64,000 bases of DNA from Hymenopellis radicata (taxonomy: Eukaryota; Basidiomycota; Agaricomycetes; Agaricales; Physalacriaceae). Location of the stretch: the NCBI GenBank assembly GCA_015501595.1, contig JADNRX010000077.1:1-64000 (forward strand), in the 5' to 3' direction. The first letter of the stretch is position 1. The number at the start of each line of letters is the position of its first letter. Under the pieces are notes generated by a model that made no database searches, was not told the DNA's origin, and was given only the letters and a program-made list of their open reading frames with translations. Of this stretch, positions 11,557-22,091 are shown piece after piece. A program made the position numbers and the translations under genes.

Positions 11557-12347
11557 CTATCGCATTTGCCTATCCTCAAAGAACCTCTGTGGAACGTGAG
11601 CGAGAGTAGATCCAAGTGTAAACGAGAGCTTGCCTTGAGATGTCTTAACTGCCAAGCACACGTTCCAACCAGGACTACAATCTGCACCATGCTGTACCAC
11701 ACCGCTCGTGAATTCGTGGCCTCGCTGAGATTTCTGTAGTCCGCCTCGCGTTCTCGCTGGTACTGCTGCTCGCGCCGTATGTCCTCCAGCTTCTGGTTCA
11801 AATCCCTAATTTTTGAAGCCATCTCGGAGACATGCGCCCGGTCGTGCTCTGCACTGGCCTTGGTCTTGCCCACAACAATATCGAGGTAAAGGCGGATGTG
11901 GGTAGACGAGAACCATGAAGTGTAGTTGGTTGAGAGACATATAGAATGGTCGCCCGAGTCGTGCGAGGTGAATGTGAAACGGCCGTCAGAGGGACCTTTT
12001 GTTTTGACGACGATTTCGCCAGTGTCGACTTCCTATATAGAAGTGAATACGTGTTCAGCAACGCCGAGGAGGCCGTACCTCTACTTCGACGTGTATGCCT
12101 AGCTCTTCGTCCTTGATGTAGTTTTGCTGCGCCTCTGACCACTCTAGGGCTCTGTAATGGCCTGTTGGTTGTCGGTGAGAAGAGTGATTAGCGTGAACAG
12201 CGTGCGCGCCGTACCCTCGACGACGGTGTCTGTCGGCAGCTCCTCGATGAAACAGCGTTTCTCATTAGCATCGAGATAGAAATGCAGCGCGTTTGCGAGC
12301 GCAAACGACAGCGACAGGACGCAGAGCGGGATCAGGGGATGGCGCAT
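11557..12347 (-). CDS. p24 (emp24/gp25L) cargo receptor
   Basis: A secretory-pathway type I membrane protein of the p24 family, which packages cargo into COPI/COPII vesicles between ER and Golgi. It shows an N-terminal signal peptide (LCVLSLSFALANA), a GOLD domain with the conserved Cys pair (KRCFIEE and HSICLS), a membrane-proximal coiled coil (ASKIRDLNQKLEDIRREQQ), the hallmark RNLSEATNSRAVWYS, and a transmembrane helix. The last exon supplies the cytosolic tail RFFEDRQMR with the FF dilysine-like signal. That exon is reached only through a 47-nt intron at 11587-11633 that begins GC, not GT. Without it the frame runs into unrelated sequence. The gene is divergent from rcd1, with 114 bp between the start codons. 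The member most resembles the Erp/emp24 type with an FF tail. Confidence 0.92.
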
Positions 12348-12461
12348 GGAGGAGAGGTGTATTAACTAATATTTCCCCAATACTTTAATATTAATTTTGA
12401 GTTGTTTTTATCTTCTCCGGAAAAGGAAGGCGTTACTCAGCACAACGACTTTTCTCTCGCC
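12348..12461. promoter_or_regulatory. Shared divergent promoter of p24 and rcd1
   Basis: Only 114 bp separate the start codons of two housekeeping genes facing away from each other. The stretch has an A/T-rich core (about 12365-12410, with repeated AATATT and TTTAATATTAATTTT) and a pyrimidine-rich run before the rcd1 ATG. A bidirectional promoter is inferred from the spacing; no specific factor site is recognised. Confidence 0.5.
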
Positions 12462-13579
12462 ATGATGGCGGCGCTTCCCAGCCCGTACTATTCGCGACCC
12501 TACTCTGCGACGCCGCCGCCGTCGGCCAACATCGCTCACCCAGTACCGCACCAGGGCGTGGCGCCATTTGTGCCCAGTGCTAGCCTCAACCTGACCGCAC
12601 AACTCGCTGCATACGAGGACGGCAAAATTTATGGCCTCGTCATTGAGCTCATGGACCCGGCGACGCGAGAAGGCGCCCTGCTCGAGCTCAGCAAGAAGAG
12701 AGAGCAATACGACGATCTGGCCTTGGTGCTGTGGCATTCTTTTGGTGAGAACGGCTGCTTTGGATTTGTATGACGAAATCCTGATATCCCGGGATGACAG
12801 GTATCATGCCCGCGCTTTTGCAGGAGATTGTCTCGGTCTATCCTCTGCTCTCGCCACCCAATCTGACTGCGCATGTATCCAACCGGGTCTGCAATGCTCT
12901 TGCCTTGCTGCAATGTGTTGCCTCTCACACCGACACGCGTCAACTGTTCCTGAACGGTACGCTGATTATCCACCTCCTTTTGCCGTAATGCTGACGACGC
13001 CCAGCCCATATACCCCTCTTTCTATATCCATTTTTAAATACCACCTCAAAAACTCGACCATTTGAATACCTCCGTTTGACGTCCCTCGGTGTCATTGGGG
13101 CTCTCGTCAAAGTAAGTCCTCCACTTCTGCATCCGGCCTCGTCCTCATGTCCCGTGCAGCAAAATGATAACAACACTGTCATCAACTTCCTGCTCTCCAC
13201 CGAGATTATACCATTGTGCCTCCGCATAATGGAAACTGGCTCCGAGCTCTCCAAAACCGTCGCCATCTTCATCGTCCAAAAGATCCTTCTCGACGAGACA
13301 GGCCTCACGTACATTTGCCATACCTACGAGCGCTTTTACGCCGTGGGCACCGTATTGAGCAACATGGTTAATCAGCTCGTGGAGACGCAGGCTGTCCGGT
13401 TGCTCAAACACGTCGTGCGCTGCTATTTGCGCCTTAGCGACAACCTCCGCGCCCGCGAGGCCCTTCGTGCCTGCCTCCCGGAGCCATTGCGTGACCAGAC
13501 TTTCAGCGTCCTGCTCAAGGGCGACATGGTTACGAAGCGCTGCCTCACCACCCTCCTCAACAACCTCAACGAACCCTAA
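12462..13579 (+). CDS. rcd1: RCD1/CNOT9 subunit of the CCR4-NOT complex
   Basis: This is the conserved armadillo-repeat subunit of the CCR4-NOT deadenylase, which acts in mRNA decay and translational repression. After a short Pro-rich N-terminus the family core is nearly unbroken: [91 protein letters not shown], and a C-terminal [10 protein letters not shown]. Four exons join cleanly in frame: 12462-12744, 12801-12956, about 13005-13111, and about 13159-13579. Introns have GTGAGA, GTACGC and GTAAGT donors. The length of about 310 residues is normal for the family, and no lesions are seen. The start is the second Met of an MM pair region after in-frame upstream sequence. Confidence 0.95.
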
Positions 13580-14051
13580 TCTATCACGACACATTGCTTG
13601 GATCCATCACTTACTTATATATCTATCGTTTCCCCGCATTGACTCCCCTTGGGCATTTCCGTTGTAGTAGAACTCCAAATATTGTACAAATTGTATAGTT
13701 GTAAGTACCTGAATATTCAATTCATGAATGCTGTAAAATAATGATCGCGTGGTTTGTCTGAGTGCGTGCTTAGAGGGTTATGAAGCGTGTGGCGCAGTAA
13801 AAAGCGACAGCATGTAACATCAAAGTCGGACAATACAGCATAAGAGAGTCGCCGCGTATCGACATGATGGTGGAGAAATAGGCGCATGCGGGCGCTTTCG
13901 TGCAATCGGGTGAAGCAAAGACCGGCCTGTGGTACACGACGCAGATGATATCACTTGGACTCTGAGCATTCTTTCATGGCTTACCTTAACTTCCAATACT
14001 TACCTGTAGTTGATGTATATCTCAAAATCCAAGTCCTGTTGCTTTCGACTT
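13580..14051. other. Intergenic, no gene recognised
   Basis: About 470 bp downstream of rcd1. A 62-codon minus-strand frame at 13717-13905 exists but resembles nothing I know, and no splice partners are visible. The sequence marks the transition from the housekeeping block to repeat-rich DNA. Confidence 0.4.
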
Positions 14052-14293
14052 TTAACGCTGAACGAACATTCGTCTGCCACTAGAGGTCGCGATGTGTTCG
14101 CTGTAGAGCCCGCATTGGAGGAGATAGTGTGCAACATCTTCTTTGTGGTGGCGGCACACCGGGCATTCGGATTGCTGATCCTCTGGAGATGGGCATGGAG
14201 GGGCGCGTGTCCCGTACGGAGTTGTGTAATGAGGGAGGTAACGCGGCGTGAGAGTGCTTCGGTGAGGTTGGAGAACTTGTTCCCGAGATCTTT
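14052..14293 (-). pseudogene. LINE reverse-transcriptase C-terminal fragment
   Basis: The minus strand encodes, across two frames, the end of a LINE-type polyprotein: KFSNLTEALSRRVTSLITQLRTGHAPLH in one frame and CPVCRHHKEDVAHYLLQC, a zinc-binding CxxC-H-C knuckle, in another. At least one frameshift separates them. A second shard of the same sequence lies at 19129-19212, abutting the other HNH copy. This is a dead fragment. Confidence 0.65.
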
Positions 14294-16205
14294 CTGAACG
14301 AGGGAATAGCGTTGTCAATACATAGGCGGCGCGTACATGGGCAAGAGCGATAGGCCCTCTTTCATTTTCGTTTAGGCACTTGGCCTACATGCTGTTCTAT
14401 AAGATACACACAAACTAGTGAAACAGGCACTGTCGGATAAAGGCCTGGCTGATGTCTTCTATCCGTGAACGAAACACCGTTCAGTCCCTCTCAAGTTCCT
14501 TGACATGGATCATCTCAAGTAGATCATGTATAAGTATGGACAGGACGAGGACTCTCCTCGCCCTTCACAATCACCCAAGCGTGAGAAGGAATGTAATTGG
14601 CCAAACGCTGAAGGGTACTTATCGCGGTGAAACTTGAGCACTGAACACAGAAACACTGTACATGGGAGACGAGAGAGTCCGTTACACCGATTCGGAATTG
14701 CTTCGCAGAGGCCCAGGCCGAAGAAGTCACTGTTCAAAAGTGTCAGTGGCAAAGTCAGGCACATCAAACTCCCACGCCCAACGTTTTCTTCAAGTTCCTC
14801 TCTGGCTCGGAGTCGCGCCTGCGTCTCACCGTCATGTACGGCCACTCCTGTCCACTGTATGCCGAATCAACATGTACTATCCTGACATGCACGTTCGAAG
14901 AGTTCGAAGAGAAGTACAATGCATGCGAATCTTGACACCAATGTCCTCTGCGACGACTTATTGTATAACACAATCCGGAGCACCGGCAAGTACCATGATG
15001 AACTGGCCGCTGCCAGCGACCAGTATCATCTCGATAAATTACTGGAAAGCATGCTCAATTACGCTCCTACTCCCGCTGGCAGACGGTACGTTGCCATTGC
15101 CCTCCATATTGCGCATCATAAAGGTGGGGATGCCGTCGTTCAAGTGGCTCAGGCGTGGTTGCATCATCTTTTCCTCATGAGTAAGTTTACGCTCTATTCC
15201 CACTCACAAATGACACAGAGATTTCTAGTGCTGACCCTCTCCAAACTTTCCCACAAAGTTGAATCCAGCGGGAGTCAAACGCCCACCCTCGACGACACTA
15301 CCATACAGATAGAGAAGGCCTCCCGAGTAGATCAGCGTGATCTAAGAGCCAAGGTCCGTATCATAATAAGACCTCGTCAGATAAGTTTCTCATTAGTATC
15401 CAGTTACGTATCCGCGAGGCCTTCCGATGCGCCATCACGCGCACATTCGACGCAAAGCGAGCTAAGGAGCTTCTCAAGCAGGGAAAAAGAAATGAGGTTC
15501 CCCCCCACACACCGCAGCGTCGCATGGAGGCGGCGCACATCATTCCATTCTTGCTCAACAACTTCAAAGATAACAAAAAATCCACTCTGGTATGTAACCC
15601 ACATTTCTCTCTGCCCCCTCCGCATCTCAGTCGGTTTCATAGCCCGATTCGGCCCGCACATGGGACATGCTTCGGTCTTGGACAAGTATCGACATAACCC
15701 GACTTGTCGGGCACAATATCAACATGCCAGCTAATGGTATCCTCATGACGGCCGATGACCACGATGCTTTTGGGCGGTTTGATTTCTACTTTGATAAAGA
15801 CGCTGTCAGTATAATTCTGTGATTTTGTTATTCCCAGCGCTAAAATCAATGTTAGTTTCCTGACAGCCGGAACAAATACAAAGTGCGGATGTCTAAGGAT
15901 GGCCTCTTGCTCAGCAATGGGCGGGCTGAGGCGGACGTAGAATTCCCAACACTGGACGCCTCGGGGATTGACCCTCCCAATCCAGAATACCTGAGAATAC
16001 ATGCCGCCTTTGCGAAGGTTTTGCACCTCAGCGGTGCCGCCGATGTCATGGACCAGGTTGAGCGCGACACTGAAAGAGGAATTCCTCTGCACATGCACCC
16101 CACGTATGATTTTGCACAGGATGTTAGCCGTCGCTTAGCCATCTTAGCAATGTAGAGTACTTTCAGTACCGTCTTCTGCGTGTGTATGAATAGATATGAA
16201 GCTCT
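14294..16205 (+). repeat. Arm A of an inverted duplication carrying an HNH gene
   Basis: About 1.9 kb that recurs in opposite orientation at 19212-21627 (arm B). The homology covers the HNH gene, its 5' flank (the tract with GGCCTACATGC... near 14375) and the sequence through CGCCTATGTATTGACAACG at the outer end. Arm B carries an extra MITE near its outer end. The arms are separated by about 3 kb holding a LINE and a KGD2 pseudogene. Confidence 0.85.
14770..16155 (+). CDS. HNH nuclease-domain protein, copy A (5' end damaged)
   Basis: A member of a basidiomycete multicopy family with a C-terminal HNH endonuclease-like domain. The C-terminal half is intact: LRIREAFRCAITRTFD, then RRMEAAHIIPFLLNNF (the first conserved His), an intron, ARTWDMLRSW, NGILMTADDHDAFGRFDFYFD (Asn and second His), and a last exon ending RRLAILAM with TAG at 16153-16155. 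The 5' part has two small indels relative to copy B: one T missing near 14785 and one extra C near 14929. The frame can still open from ATG 14919 (MHANLDTNVL), giving a shorter protein. The junction into the last exon is unclear (donor near 15807). Function is unknown; nuclease activity is inferred from the motif only. Confidence 0.65.
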
Positions 16206-16450
16206 GTGTAAAGTTTAGCGCCGACTCTTTCCGACGGAACCGGTCGGGTGAAAGCATGGGTTCAAGAGACGAGATATCATCCAGGCTAAGGTCAACGTAA
16301 ACATGTCAAGACTATTTCCATGCGACATCGACTTTGGGGCTTCTGGGCTTCGCATTATCTCTTATTTCACGGAGGCAAGGACATCTGCTTGTTTTTACGA
16401 ATGAAAACGCTTGTGACGAGGGCGCTTCGAGTCATGAGTCATTGATCTGG

Positions 16451-17816
16451 ATCAAAAGTGATCTTTTTTTTTTTTTTTTTTTTTTTTGTGGAAGCATAGG
16501 ACAGCGCAACGTACACTTGGTGAGGGTTACGGAGCCCGCTTTAAAGGCTGAGGATGTACTCAGATAATCTATATATGTATTTAAAGGTAAGTCATGGGTA
16601 AGGGAGCCTCCACCCTGAGAAAAGGCTTATGCCCGACTGGGAGAGATCCAGCCAGTGTGGGACTCAACGCAGGCCGCCAGCGGGACGACCATGAGGGGGG
16701 GTGCGTATACCCACTAAAAACTCAGGCTGCCTTACCCATTGGGCAGGCAGAGCTCCCTCATCCCGTAACGTACCGGACCAAGTAGTGGTCACCGTGTGCT
16801 CAGATAGAGCAGAGCTTCCGAAGCGAGCTCTGGAAGTCATTAGACAGTCAAGTCTGATCCTTTCATTTATCCTTTCTCTCCACAAGTTCTTAATGTGAGT
16901 CGTAGACAACCACTTTTCAGGAGAATTTTGATACACTATCACACGCTCACAACGAAGGGACCAGATGAGATGTGCAGACTCGGAAAGTACAATCCTTAAC
17001 AGACGTGTAGAGCCAGGTAAGGGCTTACGTGATGAGGACTTAATGCGAATCAAGGGCGCTCCGAGCACAAGGCCGAGGGTAGGCTGCCACCATTCGATTT
17101 TCTTCTCCTCTACGACATGACGCGCTAGATTCCAAATTTCAGCTTGGCCTGGGATCGCACATTCAAAAAGAATATGCGACATTGTATCTTCACGATTGCA
17201 ATGTTGGCAAAATGCACGGTCAGCGCAGCCAGGTATGTGTAACCACCGTCTTCCCAGTCTAAATCCACCATGTAATGAATACCACATCCACTGACGAACG
17301 TTGCGGGACAGATCTTTATGGTCTAATGCTGCCCAAATCGATGGCCAGTTTGGTCTGATACCGGATCTGTCCTCAACAGCTGACTGAACTATCTCTAGAT
17401 TTCGTATACACGTCTTTGTTATGGTGAGTGAAGAGCGCTCAGCAATTAACTTGCACGCTACTCTTATTGACAGGCAAGACAACTTAGCTCCTGGCAGTAA
17501 CAGGCCCCCAGGTAGGAGTCGGAGGGTACGATCCGGAACAGCAGGCAAGAGAGCACCCTGGTTTGCGAGCGCATCAGCACCATCATTTCCCAAGACACCG
17601 GAGTGACCTTTGATCCAGCGGAAAGCGGTCAGCCCACGTCTTTTCCTCAGAGTAGCCACTAAGGACTGCATCAGTTCACGATTCTTAACACCCAACCATG
17701 CACGGTCTTCCCACTGGGGGAAATACACCGTCAAGGCATTCATCGCTAAGCGAGAGTCGGTAAAGTTGCACAGAAGAGACCTCGATGGGGAGACAGATAA
17801 AATCAAAAGTGATCTT
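16451..17816 (-). mobile_element. 5'-truncated LINE insertion with poly(A) tail and 15-bp TSD
   Basis: ATCAAAAGTGATCTT occurs at 16451-16465 and 17802-17816. On the plus strand the left copy runs straight into 24 T's (16464-16487), which is the poly(A) tail of a minus-strand element. The body (16466-17801) contains only the 3' end of a LINE: RNase H and the C-terminal zinc knuckle. This is the signature of target-primed reverse transcription with 5' truncation. The homogeneous tail and perfect target duplication suggest a recent event. Confidence 0.93.
16664..17801 (-). pseudogene. LINE ORF2 3' end: RNase H and zinc knuckle
   Basis: An open frame of about 380 codons covering the end of a LINE polyprotein. 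RNase HI motifs are visible: TDSRLAMNAL (catalytic Asp), WIKGHSGVLGNDGADALAN (the late catalytic Asp region). A C-terminal CQHCNREDTMSHILFEC zinc-binding motif follows, then a long basic tail. Reverse transcriptase and endonuclease domains are absent because the insertion is 5'-truncated at about 17801. The frame runs on upstream into flanking genomic sequence, so any Met there is accidental. The long intact frame again points to a young insertion. An RNase H-bearing clade (Tad1- or I-like) is inferred. Confidence 0.85.
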
Positions 17817-18173
17817 GCCACAACCACAACGCCAACTTCCTCACTGGCAGGCATGCTCGCAAACCGTATCGTTACCCTCACAAATAGGCGCACTTTGTAT
17901 GTGTATCCGAAGATTCGTCGTCTTTTGAAGTTGACCACAGAATAGCATTGTTCCTGTCAGAGGCTCGCTGACTCGAGTCATTGGTCTTCAACATCATGTC
18001 GCGTTTCCCTACTACCCAAGGAATAATCGAAATTACAGCTCCACCCCACTGACACCCTCAGACAGTCTGAGAAATTCAGCTCCCCAGCACGCCCCGACTA
18101 CGCGACTAGAAACCAGGGTTCGGCATAAATACGCGTACTAGTAAATCTTTCTGACTTGACGACATACTCACAG

Positions 18174-18908
18174 GTAAAGATGAGCAGTATGCGCCTACGC
18201 ATCGGTGAACGTCTGAAGGAATCGCAAAACACGGCCGCTCCCCTTACCACGTTTGACGAAATCGATATGTCGTCGCTCATCTCCATGTACAAGGACGCCG
18301 TTCCCGAAGAACACGGAGTCAGGCTTGGCTTCATGGGCGCGTTTGCCAAGGCCTGCACACTCGCTCTCAGCGAGATCCCGTCTGTCAACGCGTCGATTGA
18401 GGGCGACGAGATCGTGTACCACAACTACGTTGATCTCGGTGTGGTCGTTGCCACGCCACAAGGCTTGGCCACTCCGGTGTTGCGGAACGCGGAGAAGATG
18501 AACGTTATGTAGATCGAGCGCGAGATTAGTCTCTTGGGACGGAAGGCGAGAGAGAGGACCTTGACAGTGGAGGATATGAGTGGGGGGACGTTCGCCATGT
18601 AGGTTTTTCCTGCTCGTATCATCATTTTTCCAACGACTAATAAGTATGGCTCTCGTAGATCCAACGGAGGCGTTTTTAATTCGCTATATGGAACTCCCAT
18701 GATCAACTTGCCGCAGTCTGCGGTTCTCGGCATGCATACTGTGAAGGAGAAGCCAATGGTCGTTGATGGCCGCGTTGTGATGCGGCCTGTCATGGTGGTG
18801 GCACTGACCTACGACCATAGCCTGTTAGACGGACGTGAGGGTACTACGTTCCTTGTCAGAGTCCGCGAGTATCTCGAGGACCCACAAAAGATGCTTGTTT
18901 CAGGATAA
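18174..18908 (+). pseudogene. 2-oxoglutarate dehydrogenase E2 (dihydrolipoamide succinyltransferase) pseudogene, catalytic domain only
   Basis: The sequence is unmistakably the C-terminal acyltransferase domain of mitochondrial KGD2: [79 protein letters not shown] and [14 protein letters not shown] with the catalytic His. Three features mark it as dead. The lipoyl and E3-binding domains are missing, and homology begins at a splice acceptor at 18173. A TAG at 18510-18512 interrupts the frame after RNAEKMNVM. The usual Arg after the catalytic His is Ser. The intron near 18600-18659 is kept, so it is a segmental copy, not a processed one. The functional gene must lie elsewhere. Confidence 0.9.
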
Positions 18909-19128
18909 TAACATATCAGATTATAGACCCTCATCTTCCGCAAGCCACTCCCAGCGATAAAACGGGTTTACCGAAGGAAGCGCCAGACAGCGGCGAACAA
19001 GAGATGGCGAGAGTCCACGAGACGTGTCAAGTTTTAACACATCCACAAGGCTGATGCCATATGTAACACTTTGCGTTGAATCCATGAACGGAATTTAATG
19101 GCGCCACGATTTCACTGATTGTTGTCAA

Positions 19129-19212
19129 TACCTCACCATCGGGAAGAAGTTCTCCAACCTCACCGAAGCACTCTCACGCCGCGTTACCTCCCTCATTACA
19201 CAACTCCGTACA
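19129..19212 (+). pseudogene. Short LINE reverse-transcriptase fragment
   Basis: An 80-bp shard nearly identical to the reverse complement of 14210-14290 (encoding KFSNLTEALSRRVTSLITQLRT). It stops abruptly at CTCCGTAC, where arm B of the HNH inverted duplication begins, so a rearrangement junction lies at about 19212. Confidence 0.65.
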
Positions 19213-19257
19213 AAGCTTCATATCTATTCATACACACACAGCAGACGGTACTAAGCT

Positions 19258-20748
19258 CTACATTGCTAAGACGGCTAAGCGACGGCTAATATCCTGTGCA
19301 AAATCATATGTCGGGTGCATGTGCAGAGGAATTCCGCTTTCAGTTTCGCGCTCAAGCCGGTCCATGACATCGGCGGCACCACTGAGGTGCAAAACCTTCG
19401 TAAAGGCGGCATGTATTCTCAAGAATTCTGGATCGGGAGGGTCAATCCCTGAGGCTTGCAGTGTTGGGAATTCTACGTCCGCCTCAGCCCGCCCATTGCT
19501 GAGAAGGCGGCCATGCCTAGACATGCGCACTTTGTATTTGTTCAGGTTGTCAGGAAACTAACAGTGATATTAGCACTTGGATATAAAACATCACAGAATT
19601 TTACCAACAGCATCTTTATCAAAGTAGAACGCAAAGCGCCCAAAAGACAGTGTTCTTCAGTCGTCATGAGGATACCATTGGCTGGCATGTTGATATTAGA
19701 CCGCGATGTCGATACTTGTCCAAGACCGAAGCATGTCCCATGTGCGGGCCGAATCGAGCTATCATGAAACCGACTGAGATGCGGAGCGGACAGAGAAAAC
19801 TGTGGGTTACATACCAGAGTGGAATCTTTGAAGTTGTTGAGCAAGAATGGAATGATGTGTGCCGCCTCCATGCGACGCTGCGGTGTGTCGGGGGGGATCT
19901 CATTGCTTTTGCCCTGGTCGATAAGCTCCTCAGCTCGCTTTGTGTCGAATGAGCGCGTGATGGCGCATCGAAAGCTCTCGCGGACACATAACTGGATACT
20001 AATGAGAAACTTATCAAATGAGGTCTTATTAGGATACGGACCTTGTCTCTTAGATCAGGCTGATCTACTCGGGAGGCCTTCTCTATCTGTATGATAGTGT
20101 CGTCGATGGTGGGCGTTTGACTCCCGCTGGATTCAACTTTGTGGGAAAGTTTGGAGAGGGTCCGCACTAGAAATCTCAGAGTCATTTGTGATTGGGAATA
20201 GAGCGTAAACTTACTCATGAGGAAAAGATGATGCAACCACGCCTGAGCCACATTAACGACGGCATCCCCACCTTTATGATGCGCAATATGGAGGGCAATG
20301 GCAACGTACCGTCTGCCAGCGGGAGTAGGAGCGTAATTAAGCATGCCTTCCAGTAGTTTATCGAGATGATACTGATCGCTGGCAGCGGCCAGTTCATCGT
20401 GGTACTTGCCGGTGCTCCAGATTGTGTTACGCAACAAGTCGTCGCAGAGGACATTGGTGTCAAGATTCGCATCATTGTACTTTTCTTGGAACTCTTCGAA
20501 CGTGCATATCAGGATAGTACATGTTGATTCGGCATACAGTGGACAGGAGTGGCCGTACATGACGGTGAGACGCAGGCGCGACTCCGAGCCAGAGAGGAAC
20601 TTGAAGAAAAACGTTGGGCGTGGGAGTTTGATGGTGCCTGACTTTGCTCTTGCAGTTCACACTGACACTTTTTTGAACAGTAGACTTCATCGGCCTGGGC
20701 CTCTGCGAAGCAATTCACGTCAGAATCGGTGTAATCCGGGCGTAGCAT
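19258..20748 (-). pseudogene. HNH nuclease-domain gene, copy B (3' half damaged)
   Basis: The mirror of copy A. Its N-terminal half reads well: TFFFKFLSGSESRLRLTVMYG, through DANLDTNVLCDDLL to AWLHHLFLM, where copy A has indels. The HNH half is broken. Sequence after RSWTSID lacks about 11 nt and meets a TAA. A further 1-nt deletion sits in the EEHC...FGRF region (about 19640). The acceptor before the last exon reads ACAA instead of the ACAG of copy A. The last exon itself is open to the stop at 19258-19260. The gene therefore cannot make a full HNH domain as written. Lesions A and B are complementary. Confidence 0.75.
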
Positions 20749-21061
20749 GCCTAGCTATGAGGTGCGATCCTAGCTAGACCTAACTGGGTTCGGACATTTT
20801 TTGTGATGCTGATACTTATCTTCAGCGTTTGGCCTACTACATTCATTCCTTCTCATGATCTACTTGAGATGATCCATGTAGCTGAACTGATCGGTGTTTC
20901 TTTCACGGATAGAAGACATCAGCCAGGTCTTTATCCGATGCCTGTTTCACTGCTTTGTGTGTATCTTACAGAACAGCAGGCCGCGGCATGTAGGCCAAAG
21001 TGCCAAACGAAAATGAAGGAGGGCCTATCGCTCTTGACCATGTACGCGCCGCCTATGTATT

Positions 21062-21600
21062 GGGTGACTTCCCATAACGTTTGAATAGATATTTTGTTTC
21101 TTCAGACGCATAGCAACCGCCAGAACAGGAAGGTAAGCGCATGGAGCCGTCAAGCCGCGTCAGGGTAGGAAAACAAAGTGGAGCGGAGAGGGTCTTTCAG
21201 ATTCTGAGTCTGGAGGGAGGGGTACCCCCCGCCTCCAGACTCCAAACTATCAAAAGATACTTGCCAGACACCGTTGCCAGGGTCCTATCGTCCCGTATGC
21301 ATACCTTCAAGTGTATACGACACGCTTTTCTGCCTCTGGCAAAGCCGGAAAGTGGTCACATCTCGTTACATGACCCTTCGATGTTCAGGATCCAATTTCA
21401 GCGCAATACCTCGCCGAAATGCATACTTGCCTTACGGAGACATGAGCGGCAACGACTCCGAGGCAAGTTGGAATTTATCTAACACTCCAAAATGACTCTG
21501 GTGTTATGGTTTTGATACTGAAGTAGAAAACGAGCGGAGTTCGAATGCAACTCGGTTTATTGTGCGGTTTATCTGGCATAAACGTTATGGGAAGTCACCC
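21062..21600. mobile_element. MITE with 22-bp TIRs and 3-bp ATT target duplication
   Basis: The terminal inverted repeats are GGGTGACTTCCCATAACGTT at the left and its complement at the right (21580-21600). ATT flanks both sides (21059-21061 and 21601-21603). The sister copy in arm A shows the uninterrupted empty site (CTATGTATTGACAACG, near 14305-14320), so this is a real insertion. A 3-bp duplication fits PIF/Harbinger-like elements. A strong imperfect palindrome, TCTGGAGGGAGGGGTACC and its near-complement, sits at about 21207-21238. No transposase is encoded. Confidence 0.85.
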
Positions 21601-21603
21601 ATT

Positions 21604-22091
21604 GACAACGCTATTCCCTCGTTCAGGAAAATCTCAGCCCTCCTGCGCCCGGATTCACGAAGGATGCTATATCTAGCTTTGTTTGATATATTCCGACGTA
21701 CTGAAATATTTGAACACCAAGAGGTTGACTCCTCTTGATGAAAGCCATCCACCTTCAAGGTCTTCTCGGCGCAACCGCGATGTTCTAAGGAAGGAGTTGG
21801 TATGCCTTCAGTCTGTACCCCCGTAGTTGTACAACACAACACAGCGAATGAATACACGTCTGAATGTCTGGAACACATATGCTTTATGAATCGACAAACT
21901 ACGGGTATAAACTACAATAATCAAAGCAATAATCAAATCGACAACTACGGGTATAAACTACAACAACTTGAATCAAAGCAATAATCAAAGCAGGGATACA
22001 ACAACGACACATGGAATGACGCTCCTATCGACATCCGAGTAGCGTGCTTTCATGGGTTCCAACGGGCTTCATTGAAATTCTAAGAAAGGGA
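21604..22091. other. Intergenic with a short tandem repeat
   Basis: No gene is recognised. A minus-strand frame of 97 codons (21585-21878) resembles nothing known to me. The stretch ends in the tandem repeat at 21889-21990 and the 3' flank of the metacaspase gene. Confidence 0.4.
21889..21990 (+). repeat. Two-copy tandem repeat, about 50 bp units
   Basis: The unit ATCGACAA(A)CTACGGGTATAAACTACAA followed by AATCAAAGCAATAATCAA appears twice in a row, with a small insertion (CAACTTG) in the second copy. It is A/C-rich and shows no coding sign. Confidence 0.75.

Larger units (their letters stand above)
19212..21627 (-). repeat. Arm B of the inverted HNH duplication
   Basis: The reverse-complement partner of 14294-16205, with a 539-bp MITE (21062-21600) inserted near its outer end. 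Homology ends on the left at a LINE fragment and on the right just after GCTATTCCCTCGTTCAG at about 21627. Confidence 0.85.

Noticed and set aside
17802..17938. N-terminal extension of the LINE frame (MVNFKRRRIFGYTYK...)
   Set aside because: It lies outside the target duplication in flanking genomic DNA, so the in-frame Met is accidental.
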